Assembly (NCBI GenBank): GCA_050011815.1
Contig: JBEKIJ010000004.1
Coordinates: 62,001 to 126,000, forward strand
Length of the DNA stretch: 64,000 nucleotides
Reading direction: 5' to 3'
Source of the DNA: Chersky-840 sp050011815
GTDB lineage: Bacteria > Actinomycetota > Acidimicrobiia > Acidimicrobiales > UBA8190
Positions 52,447-61,821 of this stretch are shown here, piece after piece (position 1 is the stretch's first letter; each line of letters opens with the position of its first letter). The position numbers were made by a program, and so were the translations under genes. The notes under the pieces are model-generated. The model saw only the letters and a program-made list of their open reading frames with translations, did no database searches and had not been told where the DNA came from.

Positions 52447-53776
52447 TCGAGTTGCAGCCCGATTGTTGCTGTCTCTCCACGGGACCAAGGGGCGGGCACC
52501 GAGCTGGAAGGTTCACGCCCCCGGTAAGGAGGACGATCAACTGCCCTGCGTCCTCAGTCGTGTAGGGCCACGCGTCATGAACGGCCGAGGCGGCGGCCTG
52601 GATCCTCGAAGCACTCACTTGCGCCATCGCTGTGTCGCCGACCATATCGAAGGCCCACCCGATCCCGGGCCAGTAACCCACCGCACTCGGCGATGATCCC
52701 CTGAAGGACGTCATCGCGGTGGGGTCGTCCCACAGGACATCCTGGTTCACCACCTCGGACGTCAACTCGCTTGCTTGTGCAGGCGTTGCGGCCCCAAGGC
52801 CGACTGCCCACGCCTGTGCCGCAGCATCGGGATAGAGGTAACTCCAATCCGTAGCCTGCACGCCGGTGCCGGTCTCGGCCCAGTTGAACGAACCTGTGGT
52901 GAAATCCCACAGAGACTGGATCCCGCTTTCCATCGTCGCAGCATCGGCCTCATCGCTCGTCTCGGCGGTAGGGTTGTCGAGTCCTGCCTCCAAGCTGGCT
53001 GCTGCAAGAAGTCCGGTATGAGCTTCGGCGTCGTCCATCAGGTAGGCCATTTGGTATGTCGGCGTCGCCCAAGTAAGCCCGTTGGGTTGCTGGGTCTCCT
53101 GGATGGCATGCACCGCTCCTCCGATTCCGGCCGCGAGATCTTTGAGTGCGGCAGTGCTCGGGTCAGCCACCATCGTGTCATATGCGGCGAGGAGGAACGT
53201 CCCGGCATAGCCGTCGGTCGAGTCCATCGTTCCCAAGGGGGTGGACGAGTCGCCGCGCACGAACGGATGAGGCATCGTCGCGTCGCTCACGAAGCCCGTA
53301 CCCGGCTGCTCGTTGTGGGCGTACCACTTGAGCCAGCGCCAGCTCGCACGTGCGAATGTGCGATCACCGGTCACCGACGCTGCTCGGGCAAGGCCGATCG
53401 CCGCGTAATTCGCAGTGTAGGGCTCGATGTACACCGACCTGGACCAGTTCGGGGTCGTGCCCTGGGCGATTGCCCCGTTTGCGAACTGGTTCCCGACGAT
53501 CCATTTGGCGTCGGACGTAACCTGCGCCAACGTCGCCGACGAGAGCTCCGAGGCTGTGAGCGACGAATCCCCCATGGGTACGGGGAATGAACTACGGGAG
53601 GGCGGCGGTGAGGCCGGGGGCACGACGAAGGACGCTCCGGCCGGCCGTGCTGCGGCGGCGACGCCCGGCGCGGCAATCCCGCCGATCAGGACAAAGAAAG
53701 AAACGGTCGCAAGAGTACCGATTCCTTTCAATCTCGTCGGTGGTCTCACCTCGTAGGCACCCATTCCCTTGATCAC
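52412..53776 (-). CDS. Secreted (alpha/alpha)-barrel hydrolase-like protein
   Basis: 454 residues, GTG start. A signal peptide (LATVSFFVLIGGIAAPGVAAAA) is followed by a Ser/Pro linker and a helical repeat domain with WIVGNQFANGAIAQGTTPNW, YTANYAAIGLARAASVTGD and STDGYAGTFLLAAYDTM, like six-hairpin or GH8-type polysaccharide hydrolases. The catalytic acids are not obvious. The C-terminal ~12 codons lie in repeat copy D. Just downstream of the exopolysaccharide operon, so a matrix-cleaving role is plausible. Confidence 0.72.
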   Translation of the reverse strand: MIKGMGAYEVRPPTRLKGIGTLATVSFFVLIGGIAAPGVAAAARPAGASFVVPPASPPPSRSSFPVPMGDSSLTASELSSATLAQVTSDAKWIVGNQFANGAIAQGTTPNWSRSVYIEPYTANYAAIGLARAASVTGDRTFARASWRWLKWYAHNEQPGTGFVSDATMPHPFVRGDSSTPLGTMDSTDGYAGTFLLAAYDTMVADPSTAALKDLAAGIGGAVHAIQETQQPNGLTWATPTYQMAYLMDDAEAHTGLLAAASLEAGLDNPTAETSDEADAATMESGIQSLWDFTTGSFNWAETGTGVQATDWSYLYPDAAAQAWAVGLGAATPAQASELTSEVVNQDVLWDDPTAMTSFRGSSPSAVGYWPGIGWAFDMVGDTAMAQVSASRIQAAASAVHDAWPYTTEDAGQLIVLLTGGVNLPARCPPLGPVERQQQSGCNSTLRAPRTHMAR

Positions 53777-53961
53777 CCTTCAGCTTTGCTATGAACTCGC
53801 CTGAAGCAAGCTGATTAAGTATCGTCGATTATCGATCGGGGATGAAGTCTCTCTTGGTCCCCTGACGAGCGTGGGGCCAGGGTATCAATCGATGCCATCG
53901 TCGGGCAGGCTGGTTTGTTGCGCACAATCAGCCGGTGGTGCGAATCACGAAGATTAGGGGA

Positions 53962-55779
53962 CTACATTGTGAATCGCAGCACGACTCGCCGCGAGTCGTC
54001 TTGGACGACGTACGACTGCTCGCCGCCGATGGTGTCGCGTTTCGTCACCCCAGCGATTCGAGCCGGGTGCCATGTATTCGGCACTCCTATGGCAAGGTCT
54101 CGGAGTCCCTTCCGGTCGGTAATCGTCAGTCGGATGCCGCCTTTGGTTCTGTCAACCGTCATCTGCGCTTGCTCCCGGCGATTTAGGAAGTCTGTATAGA
54201 CATGCATCGGCTCGGTGGTGAGCTGCCCTGTACTTTGAAGCTGGGCGACATATCCGAGAAAGCTCGCATAGGCGGATGCGTATCCTGGTGTCTCCAAGTC
54301 GGGTGGGTGGCTGTAGAGGAGCCGAACCGTTCCTTGGCTCGCCACATATTCGGCAACGCTCTTCAGCCAGGCTTCGACTGCGCTGGCGGAGACGTGATCG
54401 AGTGCCATGTCGGCCAGCGCCGCGTCTCGTCCATCTGGTGTCACGGGAAACGCCCACACACTCGTCGAGACAAGCTTGCCGTCCCAGAACGCCAAAGTTG
54501 GCGCGGCACCGGTATCTCCGGTGTAGTAGTAGTCGACAAAGCCAAGCTGTTGGATGATCCGCGTCATCTGCGGCTGTGGATACACGCCGAGCGGCGCCGT
54601 GTAGTCCTGCATGGGTTGTCCCGTCACGCTGGTGAGGCAACTGGCGTTTTTCACGACGAGATCGCGGGATTCGTTGTTCGTGATCGTTCCATGCTCGAGC
54701 TGCGATGCGAAAAGGTTCTGTGTCCCGCCACCGTCTGAGCCGATCGTCTCACCTTGCTGGAGAAGCAGCGAGAGAGTGCGGCGGCCTTTGCCACATGCAT
54801 CGAACCCGAGGCCGTCGCCCGGCGAGATCACGTCCGGTCCGGCCGCAATGTCGAACTCTTGATGGATGCCTCGGGGCAAGAGCCCCCACTGCTCCATCAT
54901 CGGGATCGCCGACCAGTCTGAGTTTGATTCCACGTGCCAGACGATGACCAGACCGCCGCCGCCCCCGGGAGCGAGCAGCAGGCGCGGAAGCAACCCGAGA
55001 CCGACCGCGACGGTCTGGAGCACGGCATCAATCGGTAGCGCGTCGGTACCGTAGGCACATAACCGCCCGAGGGGGAGCGCGGACCACACCGCGGTCCCCC
55101 TTCCGTAGCGACGCGTTGCGAGTACCGGAATCGAGCCCGATCGTGCGGCCACATCTAGGTCAGCCGTATTCGACCGAGCGTTGGCCAGTGGGTAGGTGAG
55201 CGGGCCATAGCTGTAGCCGGAGAGGATGTCGTCCGCAGTCATTTTCCCGGGGGGTATGTTCCACAGCGCTGCTTCCGCTCCGTTCTTGAAGCCGACTTGT
55301 CCCGTTGTGTATGCGGATCTCGGGGCTCCACCGTGCCCCGAGTATCTGATCCCCAGCAGCGGATCGAACAGGCCGCTCGGGCGAACGCCACCGATCTGGT
55401 CGCGTGTGCCGGCGTCGTAGACGACGAGCAGGTGGCCACCGTGGGACACGTAACTTTCGGCCCAATCGAGAATTGCGTCCGGTAGTCCCTGTGCTGCGGC
55501 ATCGGGCAAGACGACCGCCGGGTCGGATCGGACGGCGGCAACAGCATTCTCGTCTACGAGGTCATCGGCGCTGATCCACTCGAACGGTATGCCGACTTCG
55601 CGGGCGGACTCGCTCCAGGCGGTGGCGACAGAGGCGTCAACAGCGCTCGTGCTTTCCCCTCGCACCAAGAGGAGCCGGACTGCACTGTTGGTGGAGCTGC
55701 GCGCGTAGCGCTGCGCGTCAATAAGCACGGGTGTGAGGACCGCGGCGATGATCGCGATAACCACCAACCGTCTCCACAT
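53962..55779 (-). CDS. Secreted polysaccharide deacetylase-like protein
   Basis: 605 residues. N-terminal membrane anchor (LVVIAIIAAVLTPVLI), a Rossmann-like domain resembling glutamine-amidotransferase/DUF4350 (residues 35-260: LLLVRGESTS, GGHLLVVYDAGT), and a deformed beta/alpha barrel with VIVWHVESNSDWSA and HVYTDFLNRREQ near the end, as in carbohydrate esterase-4-type or PelA-like proteins. No full D-H-H zinc triad is readable. Its ATG overlaps the stop of the next upstream gene (TGATG). Likely trims the exopolysaccharide outside the membrane. Confidence 0.65.
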   Translation of the reverse strand: MWRRLVVIAIIAAVLTPVLIDAQRYARSSTNSAVRLLLVRGESTSAVDASVATAWSESAREVGIPFEWISADDLVDENAVAAVRSDPAVVLPDAAAQGLPDAILDWAESYVSHGGHLLVVYDAGTRDQIGGVRPSGLFDPLLGIRYSGHGGAPRSAYTTGQVGFKNGAEAALWNIPPGKMTADDILSGYSYGPLTYPLANARSNTADLDVAARSGSIPVLATRRYGRGTAVWSALPLGRLCAYGTDALPIDAVLQTVAVGLGLLPRLLLAPGGGGGLVIVWHVESNSDWSAIPMMEQWGLLPRGIHQEFDIAAGPDVISPGDGLGFDACGKGRRTLSLLLQQGETIGSDGGGTQNLFASQLEHGTITNNESRDLVVKNASCLTSVTGQPMQDYTAPLGVYPQPQMTRIIQQLGFVDYYYTGDTGAAPTLAFWDGKLVSTSVWAFPVTPDGRDAALADMALDHVSASAVEAWLKSVAEYVASQGTVRLLYSHPPDLETPGYASAYASFLGYVAQLQSTGQLTTEPMHVYTDFLNRREQAQMTVDRTKGGIRLTITDRKGLRDLAIGVPNTWHPARIAGVTKRDTIGGEQSYVVQDDSRRVVLRFTM

Positions 55780-56786
55780 CAGATCGCTTCGACCCTGCCG
55801 CCCAGTTCTGCCACGACCCAGCCATAGATCGACACGTGCGGCCCGAGCGTCACATGTCGAGCCGCAAAGACTGTCTTGAAGGCTCCCTCCCGTCCGACCG
55901 ATACGTTGGCGCCCACATACACGTCCCGTTCCGTGAACACGTTACCGTCGACGCGGGAGCCCTTCCCGAGACGTACAGAGCTCCGACCGATTACGTCGCC
56001 CTCGATCCGAGCAGCGTTGTGGATAACAAGCTCCCCGTATGCCTTGACCGTCCCTCGGACCACGGCTCCCGGTCCGATGACAAGGCGCCCATACGCGATT
56101 ATCCCGGCATCGACAAGGGCGCCAGGGGGAACGCTCAGCCGATCACGGGCCCAGACGACGTCGTTCTCGATGGTCCGGCGGGGCTCCGGCTCGCTGTCGG
56201 AGAGCCGACCTCCGACGGTCCTGATCGGCTGGCCCCAAAGTCGCCGGAAGGTGCAACCAGGCGAGATACGCAAGACACCGCCTGCGGTGGCACTCATGCC
56301 GAGATCGCATCCAGGCTCAACATGGGTGTCGTGTTCGGAATCGACCCAACGATCCACGGTGCATTTCGGTCCGAGCCGGAGGCTTCTGTCGCAGGCAAGA
56401 CCACGCATCCTCACTCCCGCTCCCATGTAGGCGTCGCCCTGAACCCAGGCCTCACGGATCGATGCGCCAGCAGCAGCATCGAGATCGTGGCGCACAACAA
56501 GAAGGTCCGGGGCGGTCGCGCCGGGAGGGACGACCAGCAGGTCGCAGATCGTTATCCGCTCATGCCGGCGGAGCGGGATTTCGCCCTCGCCTTTTGCAGT
56601 TGCTACTTGCGGAGCCAGGCGGTTGCGCAGTGCACGAGCGAAATGACGCGGGTTGCGAATGTACCCATTGTCGACTGGCAGCGACAGTGTGTCGCGTGGC
56701 CGACGCAGTTCCCGTATTCCAGGGATGAAAGGGAGGAGCATCGCAAAGACAAAGAGTCCAAGGAGCAGGGCCACCTGTGAGCTCAT
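55779..56786 (-). CDS. Membrane-anchored bactofilin-like beta-helix protein
   Basis: 335 residues from ATG 56786, overlapping the GT2 stop as ATGA (TTG 56813 would be a longer start). One N-terminal helix (ALLLGLFVFAMLLPFIPG), then repeated beta-helix turns (GTVKAYGELVIHNAARIEGDV, VRLGKGSRVDGNVFTERDVYVGANV), typical of bactofilin/polymer-forming cytoskeletal domains. It may act as a scaffold for the synthase or as a surface beta-helix. Bactofilins polymerise in the cytoplasm, which an anchor here would tether to the membrane. Confidence 0.75.
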   Translation of the reverse strand: MSSQVALLLGLFVFAMLLPFIPGIRELRRPRDTLSLPVDNGYIRNPRHFARALRNRLAPQVATAKGEGEIPLRRHERITICDLLVVPPGATAPDLLVVRHDLDAAAGASIREAWVQGDAYMGAGVRMRGLACDRSLRLGPKCTVDRWVDSEHDTHVEPGCDLGMSATAGGVLRISPGCTFRRLWGQPIRTVGGRLSDSEPEPRRTIENDVVWARDRLSVPPGALVDAGIIAYGRLVIGPGAVVRGTVKAYGELVIHNAARIEGDVIGRSSVRLGKGSRVDGNVFTERDVYVGANVSVGREGAFKTVFAARHVTLGPHVSIYGWVVAELGGRVEAI

Positions 56787-58033
56787 CGACGGAACCTTGG
56801 CGTCTTTCGCCAAATGGGATCACGACGCCAAACGATATCGAGGACCGCGTCGGCGAGGCCGCACGTAACGGCTAACTGGTTGAAGAGGTAAGCGAAGAAG
56901 AAAAAAGGCAGGAACAGCACCCGCTCCGCCATTCCATCAAGAACACCGGCGATCCCGACCTGCAGGAAGGGAGCGAAGTTCCCGAACTCGCTGTATGTGA
57001 CCAAGAAGAATGCCAGGATCACGGTCGGGAGAAGAAGGAGGTCGCCTTGCAAGAATAGGACCAACTCCGCGGCGAGAGCACTCAGCAAGAGAGGCGGCAC
57101 CAGATAGACGACCAACATGAGCATGCCATCGAGTCGTTGAATGGGCCGCAGATAGCGCGATCGGAGCAACGAAGCGCCGTGGCGCAACAGGACCTGGTTG
57201 TGCCCACGCGACCACCTCCGCAGTTGATGAAATCGCGCGTCCCATGTCTCCGGAACTTCTTCGTAGCATTCGACCCCGTTGGCGTAGGCAACTTTCCAGC
57301 CATTGAGATAGAGGCGCACCGTCAGATCCGTGTCGTCGGCGCTCACGCGGGGTCCGAATCCACCCAACGACAAGGCGACGGAGCGTCGAAAGCCACCTGC
57401 CGTTCCTCCAAACTGCGGGACCAAGTCGAGGGTGTACCGGGCTTGCTGGTCGACCTGGTAACCGCCGGAACGCTCCAGGTCGAGCAAACGGGTAAGCAGT
57501 GTCGCCCCTGCATTGCTGGGAACAACGCGGCCCATAACCGCCCCTACCTCGGGATCTTGAAATGCCATGACAAGTGCTCGCACCGCGTCCGGGCCTGGTC
57601 TGTAGTCTGCGTCGAAGACAAGCACGATCTCGTTTGTTGCGGCCGTGAGTGCCTCATTGAGTGCCGCGGGCTTGCCGCGAACTCGGTCGTTGCGAAAGAG
57701 TGGCTTTACTTGCGAGTGTTCCGCCTCATATCGCCGCAGGATCTCGGCCGTATGGTCATCGGAGTGATCATCGATAGGAACGATCTCAAGCAGGTGCTTT
57801 GGGTACGCTGAGTCGAGAAGAGCATTGAGGATCTGGTCCGCCACGGCCTCTTCGTTGTGCATTGGGATCACGACACTGACCGAGGGCAGGTCGGAGTCAA
57901 GCAGATCCTGGTAGTAAGGCCGCTGAGATCCGACCAGGCGCCGAATCGAGATCAGCCAATGGCGCACCGCGTACACCATCATGACGCTGATGACAACGCA
58001 CACCCAGACCTTCAGCGCTAGGTCCACGTCCAC
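56783..58033 (-). CDS. GT2-family polysaccharide synthase
   Basis: 416 residues, GTG start. N-terminal helix, then a GT2 domain with the processive pattern: IPIDDHSDDHTAE, VFDADYRPG, SADDTDLTVRL and QLRRWSRG (Q-x-x-R-W). Three or four C-terminal helices form the translocation pore. Closest in style to PgaC/hyaluronan/cellulose-type synthases. No PilZ domain is attached. The 3' end overlaps the bactofilin-like gene and the 5' end overlaps the upstream membrane gene by 16 bases. Confidence 0.92.
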   Translation of the reverse strand: MDVDLALKVWVCVVISVMMVYAVRHWLISIRRLVGSQRPYYQDLLDSDLPSVSVVIPMHNEEAVADQILNALLDSAYPKHLLEIVPIDDHSDDHTAEILRRYEAEHSQVKPLFRNDRVRGKPAALNEALTAATNEIVLVFDADYRPGPDAVRALVMAFQDPEVGAVMGRVVPSNAGATLLTRLLDLERSGGYQVDQQARYTLDLVPQFGGTAGGFRRSVALSLGGFGPRVSADDTDLTVRLYLNGWKVAYANGVECYEEVPETWDARFHQLRRWSRGHNQVLLRHGASLLRSRYLRPIQRLDGMLMLVVYLVPPLLLSALAAELVLFLQGDLLLLPTVILAFFLVTYSEFGNFAPFLQVGIAGVLDGMAERVLFLPFFFFAYLFNQLAVTCGLADAVLDIVWRRDPIWRKTPRFRR

Positions 58034-58824
58034 GTCTCCGGGCCTTCGGCATGATCGAGCCTGTAACTGAGACGTACGAGCGCGACCGATGCAATGCCGA
58101 TGATATAGAGGAAGTCGAGCGCTGGGCCTAGCAAGAGATACAGCATTGGCATCGGGATTGGCCCAACGCTACCGATGAACCAGACGAAGAAGGCATAGCG
58201 AACCAGCGAGAAGGCGATATCGACCCCAACGCACCCTACAAGTAGCGCCGCACGTTCGAACATCGTAAAGGGAAGAGCAACGCTGGAAGCAGTCAGCAGG
58301 ATTGGTAGTAGGAGCCACACCACCATCGCCGTACGGATGTACAGTCGTGAAACGTCGTAGCCGTCAAAGCCGATGTGGCCGAATACGAGGACGTAGTAGG
58401 CGCTCACACAAACAAGGACGGCCGCGAACCCGGCAAACACGCGAACGGGTACTGGAATCTTCTTTACAGCGACGGCCGCGCCTAGAACGAGGGCTCCACC
58501 GGCGAGCCAGAGGAGTTGTACCCAGTACGTTGAGGCGGGAAGCACGAAAGAGAGCACCTGGACTCGAACACCAAAGTAAGAGTTGGAAACAAGTGTGACG
58601 GGCGTGTGCAGCGGGGGCACGAGAGCAAGCGCAGCGCGACCGACTAGTGCGCTGATCCAGTCAGCCCGGAAAAGGAGCGCCCCCTCCAGGACGAGCAGGA
58701 GCGCGAGAGTCTGCACGATCGTTCTGGGCGTCACCCTCCGTAGGCGCCGGTACGAACGATGTGCCGGGAAGAGAAGAGTGGATCGGTCACGGACGCTCGG
58801 CCCTCTCGTTACGGCCGACTTCAA
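58018..58824 (-). CDS. Polytopic membrane protein of the exopolysaccharide operon
   Basis: 268 residues with about seven helices (TIVQTLALLLVLEGALLF, YWVQLLWLAGGALVLGAAVAV, MVVWLLLPILLTASSVALPF, LLVGCVGVDIAF, MPMLYLLLGPALDFLYI). TTG start overlaps the epimerase stop (TTGA). No known motif; a Cys and an Arg lie in consecutive helices (VGCVGVDIAFSLVRY). Gene position suggests a role in polymer export or modification. Confidence 0.8.
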   Translation of the reverse strand: MKSAVTRGPSVRDRSTLLFPAHRSYRRLRRVTPRTIVQTLALLLVLEGALLFRADWISALVGRAALALVPPLHTPVTLVSNSYFGVRVQVLSFVLPASTYWVQLLWLAGGALVLGAAVAVKKIPVPVRVFAGFAAVLVCVSAYYVLVFGHIGFDGYDVSRLYIRTAMVVWLLLPILLTASSVALPFTMFERAALLVGCVGVDIAFSLVRYAFFVWFIGSVGPIPMPMLYLLLGPALDFLYIIGIASVALVRLSYRLDHAEGPETWTWT

Positions 58825-60053
58825 TGAACAGGGTCCGTCAGCCGTGGTGGCGATGCCGACGGCGTGCTCGGTGTCGCGGCAAGGAGTGCGTCAACGATTC
58901 GGCCTGCGGCGCGGCCGTCGCCGTACAGGCTCACCGACCGTGCCATCTGCGAGTACGCGGCGTCGTCGGCGAGCAAGCGGATCGCCTCGCTCTGGATCCG
59001 CTCACGGTCGGTACCGACGAGACGGGCGACACCGGCCACGACACCCTCCGGTCGCTCCGTCTCATCTCGCAAGACGAGAACCGGTTTGCCAAGGGTGGGC
59101 GCTTCCTCCTGCAACCCACCGGAATCGGTGAGCAGGAGGTACGAGGCGCCGATGAGCTGGACGAATGACTGATAATCGAGCGGAGGCAACAGGGTCACAT
59201 TTCGGCAGTCGCCCAAGATGCGCCAGACCGTGGCGTACACGTTCGGGTTGGGGTGGACCGGGAAGACGACGTGTACATCCTCGACCGAAGTGGCAATCGT
59301 GCGCGCCGCGAGGCAGATGGACTCGAGCGGTTCGCCCCAACTCTCGCGCCGGTGCGCCGTCACCAGGATGAGTCGCTGTCCGCGTGGGATCGTCTGGAGG
59401 GGGCCGGCCGCCCAGTTGTACGGCCGCCGTGCCATCTCCCGGAACGCGTCGATGCCGGTGTTGCCGGTCACGCGAATTGCCTCTGGAGAGATGGCCTCGC
59501 GCAGCAGGTTGCAACGAGCGAGTTCGGTCGGAGCAAAGTGGAGATCGGCGACGATCGACACCATGCGACGGTTGGCCTCTTCGGGGAAGGGGTTACCATT
59601 ATTGAAGGTGCGTAAGCCGGCCTCCACGTGTCCTACCGGGATCCGACAGTGGAAGGCCGTAAGGGCCGCGGCCATCGCCGACGTTGTGTCGCCCTGGACG
59701 AGGAGCCAATCGGGTCGTACTCGCTCCAGCACAGGTTCGAGGCGTGTCAGGATTCGCGCCGCGACCTGTAGCGGGGTTTGATCCGACCGCATGACGTCCA
59801 AGTCGTAGTCGGGGACGATCCCGAACATCTCGAGCTCCTGGTCCAGGAGGTCGCGGTGCTGCGCCGTGACGCACACGATGGCATCGACGCACGATCGACG
59901 CGCGATCTCCGCGACGATAGGGGCCATCTTGATCGTCTCCGGGCGCGTGCCGAAAAGAGCCATCAACCGCGTGTTCTTCCTTGGCTGTAGACCGCAGTCC
60001 CCGACGCCATCACGTGAGAGGTCATCGCTATATTCGGCCAAGAAGCTCGCCAT
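58821..60053 (-). CDS. wecB: UDP-N-acetylglucosamine 2-epimerase (non-hydrolysing)
   Basis: 410 residues. FGTRPETIKMAPIVAEI, QGDTTSAMAAAL, GHVEAGLRTF, TAHRRESWGEP and LTDSGGLQEEAPTLGKPV follow the family in order and keep the active-site acids and His. The enzyme interconverts UDP-GlcNAc and UDP-ManNAc. It is the first gene of the operon, so ManNAc (or a derivative) is the expected precursor of the polymer. ATG 60053. Confidence 0.93.
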   Translation of the reverse strand: MASFLAEYSDDLSRDGVGDCGLQPRKNTRLMALFGTRPETIKMAPIVAEIARRSCVDAIVCVTAQHRDLLDQELEMFGIVPDYDLDVMRSDQTPLQVAARILTRLEPVLERVRPDWLLVQGDTTSAMAAALTAFHCRIPVGHVEAGLRTFNNGNPFPEEANRRMVSIVADLHFAPTELARCNLLREAISPEAIRVTGNTGIDAFREMARRPYNWAAGPLQTIPRGQRLILVTAHRRESWGEPLESICLAARTIATSVEDVHVVFPVHPNPNVYATVWRILGDCRNVTLLPPLDYQSFVQLIGASYLLLTDSGGLQEEAPTLGKPVLVLRDETERPEGVVAGVARLVGTDRERIQSEAIRLLADDAAYSQMARSVSLYGDGRAAGRIVDALLAATPSTPSASPPRLTDPVH

Positions 60054-60740
60054 CTCGCTAGAGCAATCTATGAGGACACGGTGGAGGGTCGATGAGGAGA
60101 AGCTTCAGCGGAAGCGGCGGTGCAAGCACGAGCGCCGAGAGTGCCGAATCGACGGGTCGCCACGTTCTTGGTCTTCCAGGTTGCCGAGCAGACGTCGACT
60201 CCGTCCGACACGTCGATCCCGTTTCCTCCGCGATCGACGCTTTGTAGTTGCGACTCAGGGGTCCGGGACAGCTGAACGCTGATGAGCCGACCGGGCATAC
60301 CGCCGTGGCGGAGGCTTTCGCGCCGTCCGGCCTCAAGTGACCGAATGGTCGTCCAGCCGATCCCAGAATCCCCCATCGGCTTCGCCGCGACTTTTGTGCT
60401 CTGCCCTCGGGAGAACGAGGAACCAACGTCGGTGATCCGACCCAATCGTGCCGATCCATGTGGTCCCCCTCGCGGCATGCCCCCGGTGAGAGGGTGTAGC
60501 CCACCACTTGAAGTAAGAGTAAGTCACCGTATGTGGTAATAACCAGGATGCATCTAGTCTGGTGAACCTGTCAAAGGACAGCGTGGCCAGCTCATTTGAC
60601 CCTGTGCGTGGCGAAAATCCCATCCGGGCCGACTCCGCTGGACTCTCGGAGCCAGCTGGCTCACCTTGAAACTGAGTCATAGCGTCGTCCTACTTCTGAC
60701 TGGGGTTCGTCCGAATCCTCAAGTTGCTCCGACTTCACCG
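60054..60740. other. Upstream region of the exopolysaccharide operon
   Basis: About 690 bases. The stretch 60500-60560 is markedly AT-richer (GTAAGTCACCGTATGTGGTAATAACC), a likely promoter area for the minus-strand operon, with a long leader up to 60053. I see no palindrome that I can assign to a regulator and no cyclic-di-GMP riboswitch consensus. Confidence 0.45.
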
Positions 60741-60762
60741 ACCTCACGGAGAGAGCCCGCCA

Positions 60763-61138
60763 TAGAGGTGGTCTTGCTTCGTCACGAGGTTGCGGGTGCT
60801 CAGCCGGTGCTGCGGCCTCCGGACCCGGCGCTTTTCGCCGGAATGAGCAGGCTGCCTAGCCATCGACGCATGGGAAGGTTCCTCGTCCAGCCCGAGACCT
60901 TGCCCCAATGGCACCGACACCTGGCTCGGCGCCGGTTGACCTATCCCCAGCACCCAGGTCGACCGAGCGTGCCCGCCGGCAGGGTCAAAAGCGCCCTCAG
61001 CCTGGCAAGGAAGGACGCCACCCGGGAAACCGCCGGATCCGGGGTGAGTTGGCCACGTTGGGAATCGGGCTTGCTCCATCGAGTGTCTCGGCCATCCTTC
61101 GTCGCCACGGCAACGCCAGACGGGTTCCCTTTCGATAA
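60763..61138 (+). pseudogene. Transposase/integrase-core remnant
   Basis: Fragments of an integrase-core transposase in two frames: VVLLRHEVAGAQPV, RRMGRFLVQPETLPQWHRH and RRRLTYPQHPGRP (60768-60970), then RRIRGELATLGIGLAPSSVSAI and RRHG (61030-61110) after a frame change. The DDE catalytic half is missing. No terminal inverted repeats seen. Confidence 0.8.
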
Positions 61139-61333
61139 AGGCCCTTGATCAAGCCGTCGCGCCGGAATCGGCCGGGCCCTGTGCTCACGAGGCAGGCCGT
61201 CAAACTGATGAGACTTTGGCGCCGGAATTCTTAGCGACCAGTACTACGCACTTCGGGGGAGGCTCGGCCTGAATCACGGGGACGGCCGTGGTGGCCGACT
61301 TTCACGTGTTGAGATCGCGGGTCCGTCGCGGAG

Positions 61334-61816
61334 GTGGATGCCGTTGCGGCTTTCCCGATCGAAGAGCGGCCAGTTCCCTGCTTGAGAATCAGCTTTGTCC
61401 AGGCGGGAGTGAGCGGATGGGATTTTCGGCACTTGCAGGTGGACAAAGTGCGTCCCGCCCCACGGGTACCGGTTGTCGACCTGCGGCTCCCGCTCGACGA
61501 GATCATTACGCACCACCCCGACCGCCTGGCCGAGACCGAGAAGCTGATCGAGGAACACCCCGGCTCCGCAGCCTGGGAGATCTCGGTGACTCTGATGTGG
61601 TCGCGCTCGTGGCACGAGATCGCCGACTTCATGCAGCGGGCCGTGGTGGCTGAGACCCTGGTGCACAGCGTGCTCTCGAGAACCATGGTCGGGTGCGCCG
61701 GAGGGGCCTTCCCGTCACGCTTTTATCTCCCGACCAGGGCTGATCCAACTCCCGACGGGCCGCCCGAGACAGGTCCCGGGTCGGTGGTCCGGGTCGTCGG
61801 ATGCCCGGCGTCCTGA
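61334..61816 (+). CDS. Hypothetical protein, possibly 5' truncated
   Basis: 160 residues from GTG 61334. Coding composition is good from about 61470 (VDLRLPLDEIITHHPDRLAETEKLI ... SRSWHEIADFM) but poor before, so the true start may be later or lost. No family recognised. Placed between transposase debris and the wall-anchored protein. Confidence 0.45.
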   Translation: MDAVAAFPIEERPVPCLRISFVQAGVSGWDFRHLQVDKVRPAPRVPVVDLRLPLDEIITHHPDRLAETEKLIEEHPGSAAWEISVTLMWSRSWHEIADFMQRAVVAETLVHSVLSRTMVGCAGGAFPSRFYLPTRADPTPDGPPETGPGSVVRVVGCPAS

Positions 61817-61821
61817 CCGGT

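Noticed and set aside
58018..58824. Membrane protein as an exosortase
   Set aside because: A Cys and an Arg are present in neighbouring helices, but the spacing and the third conserved residue (His) of exosortases are not found.
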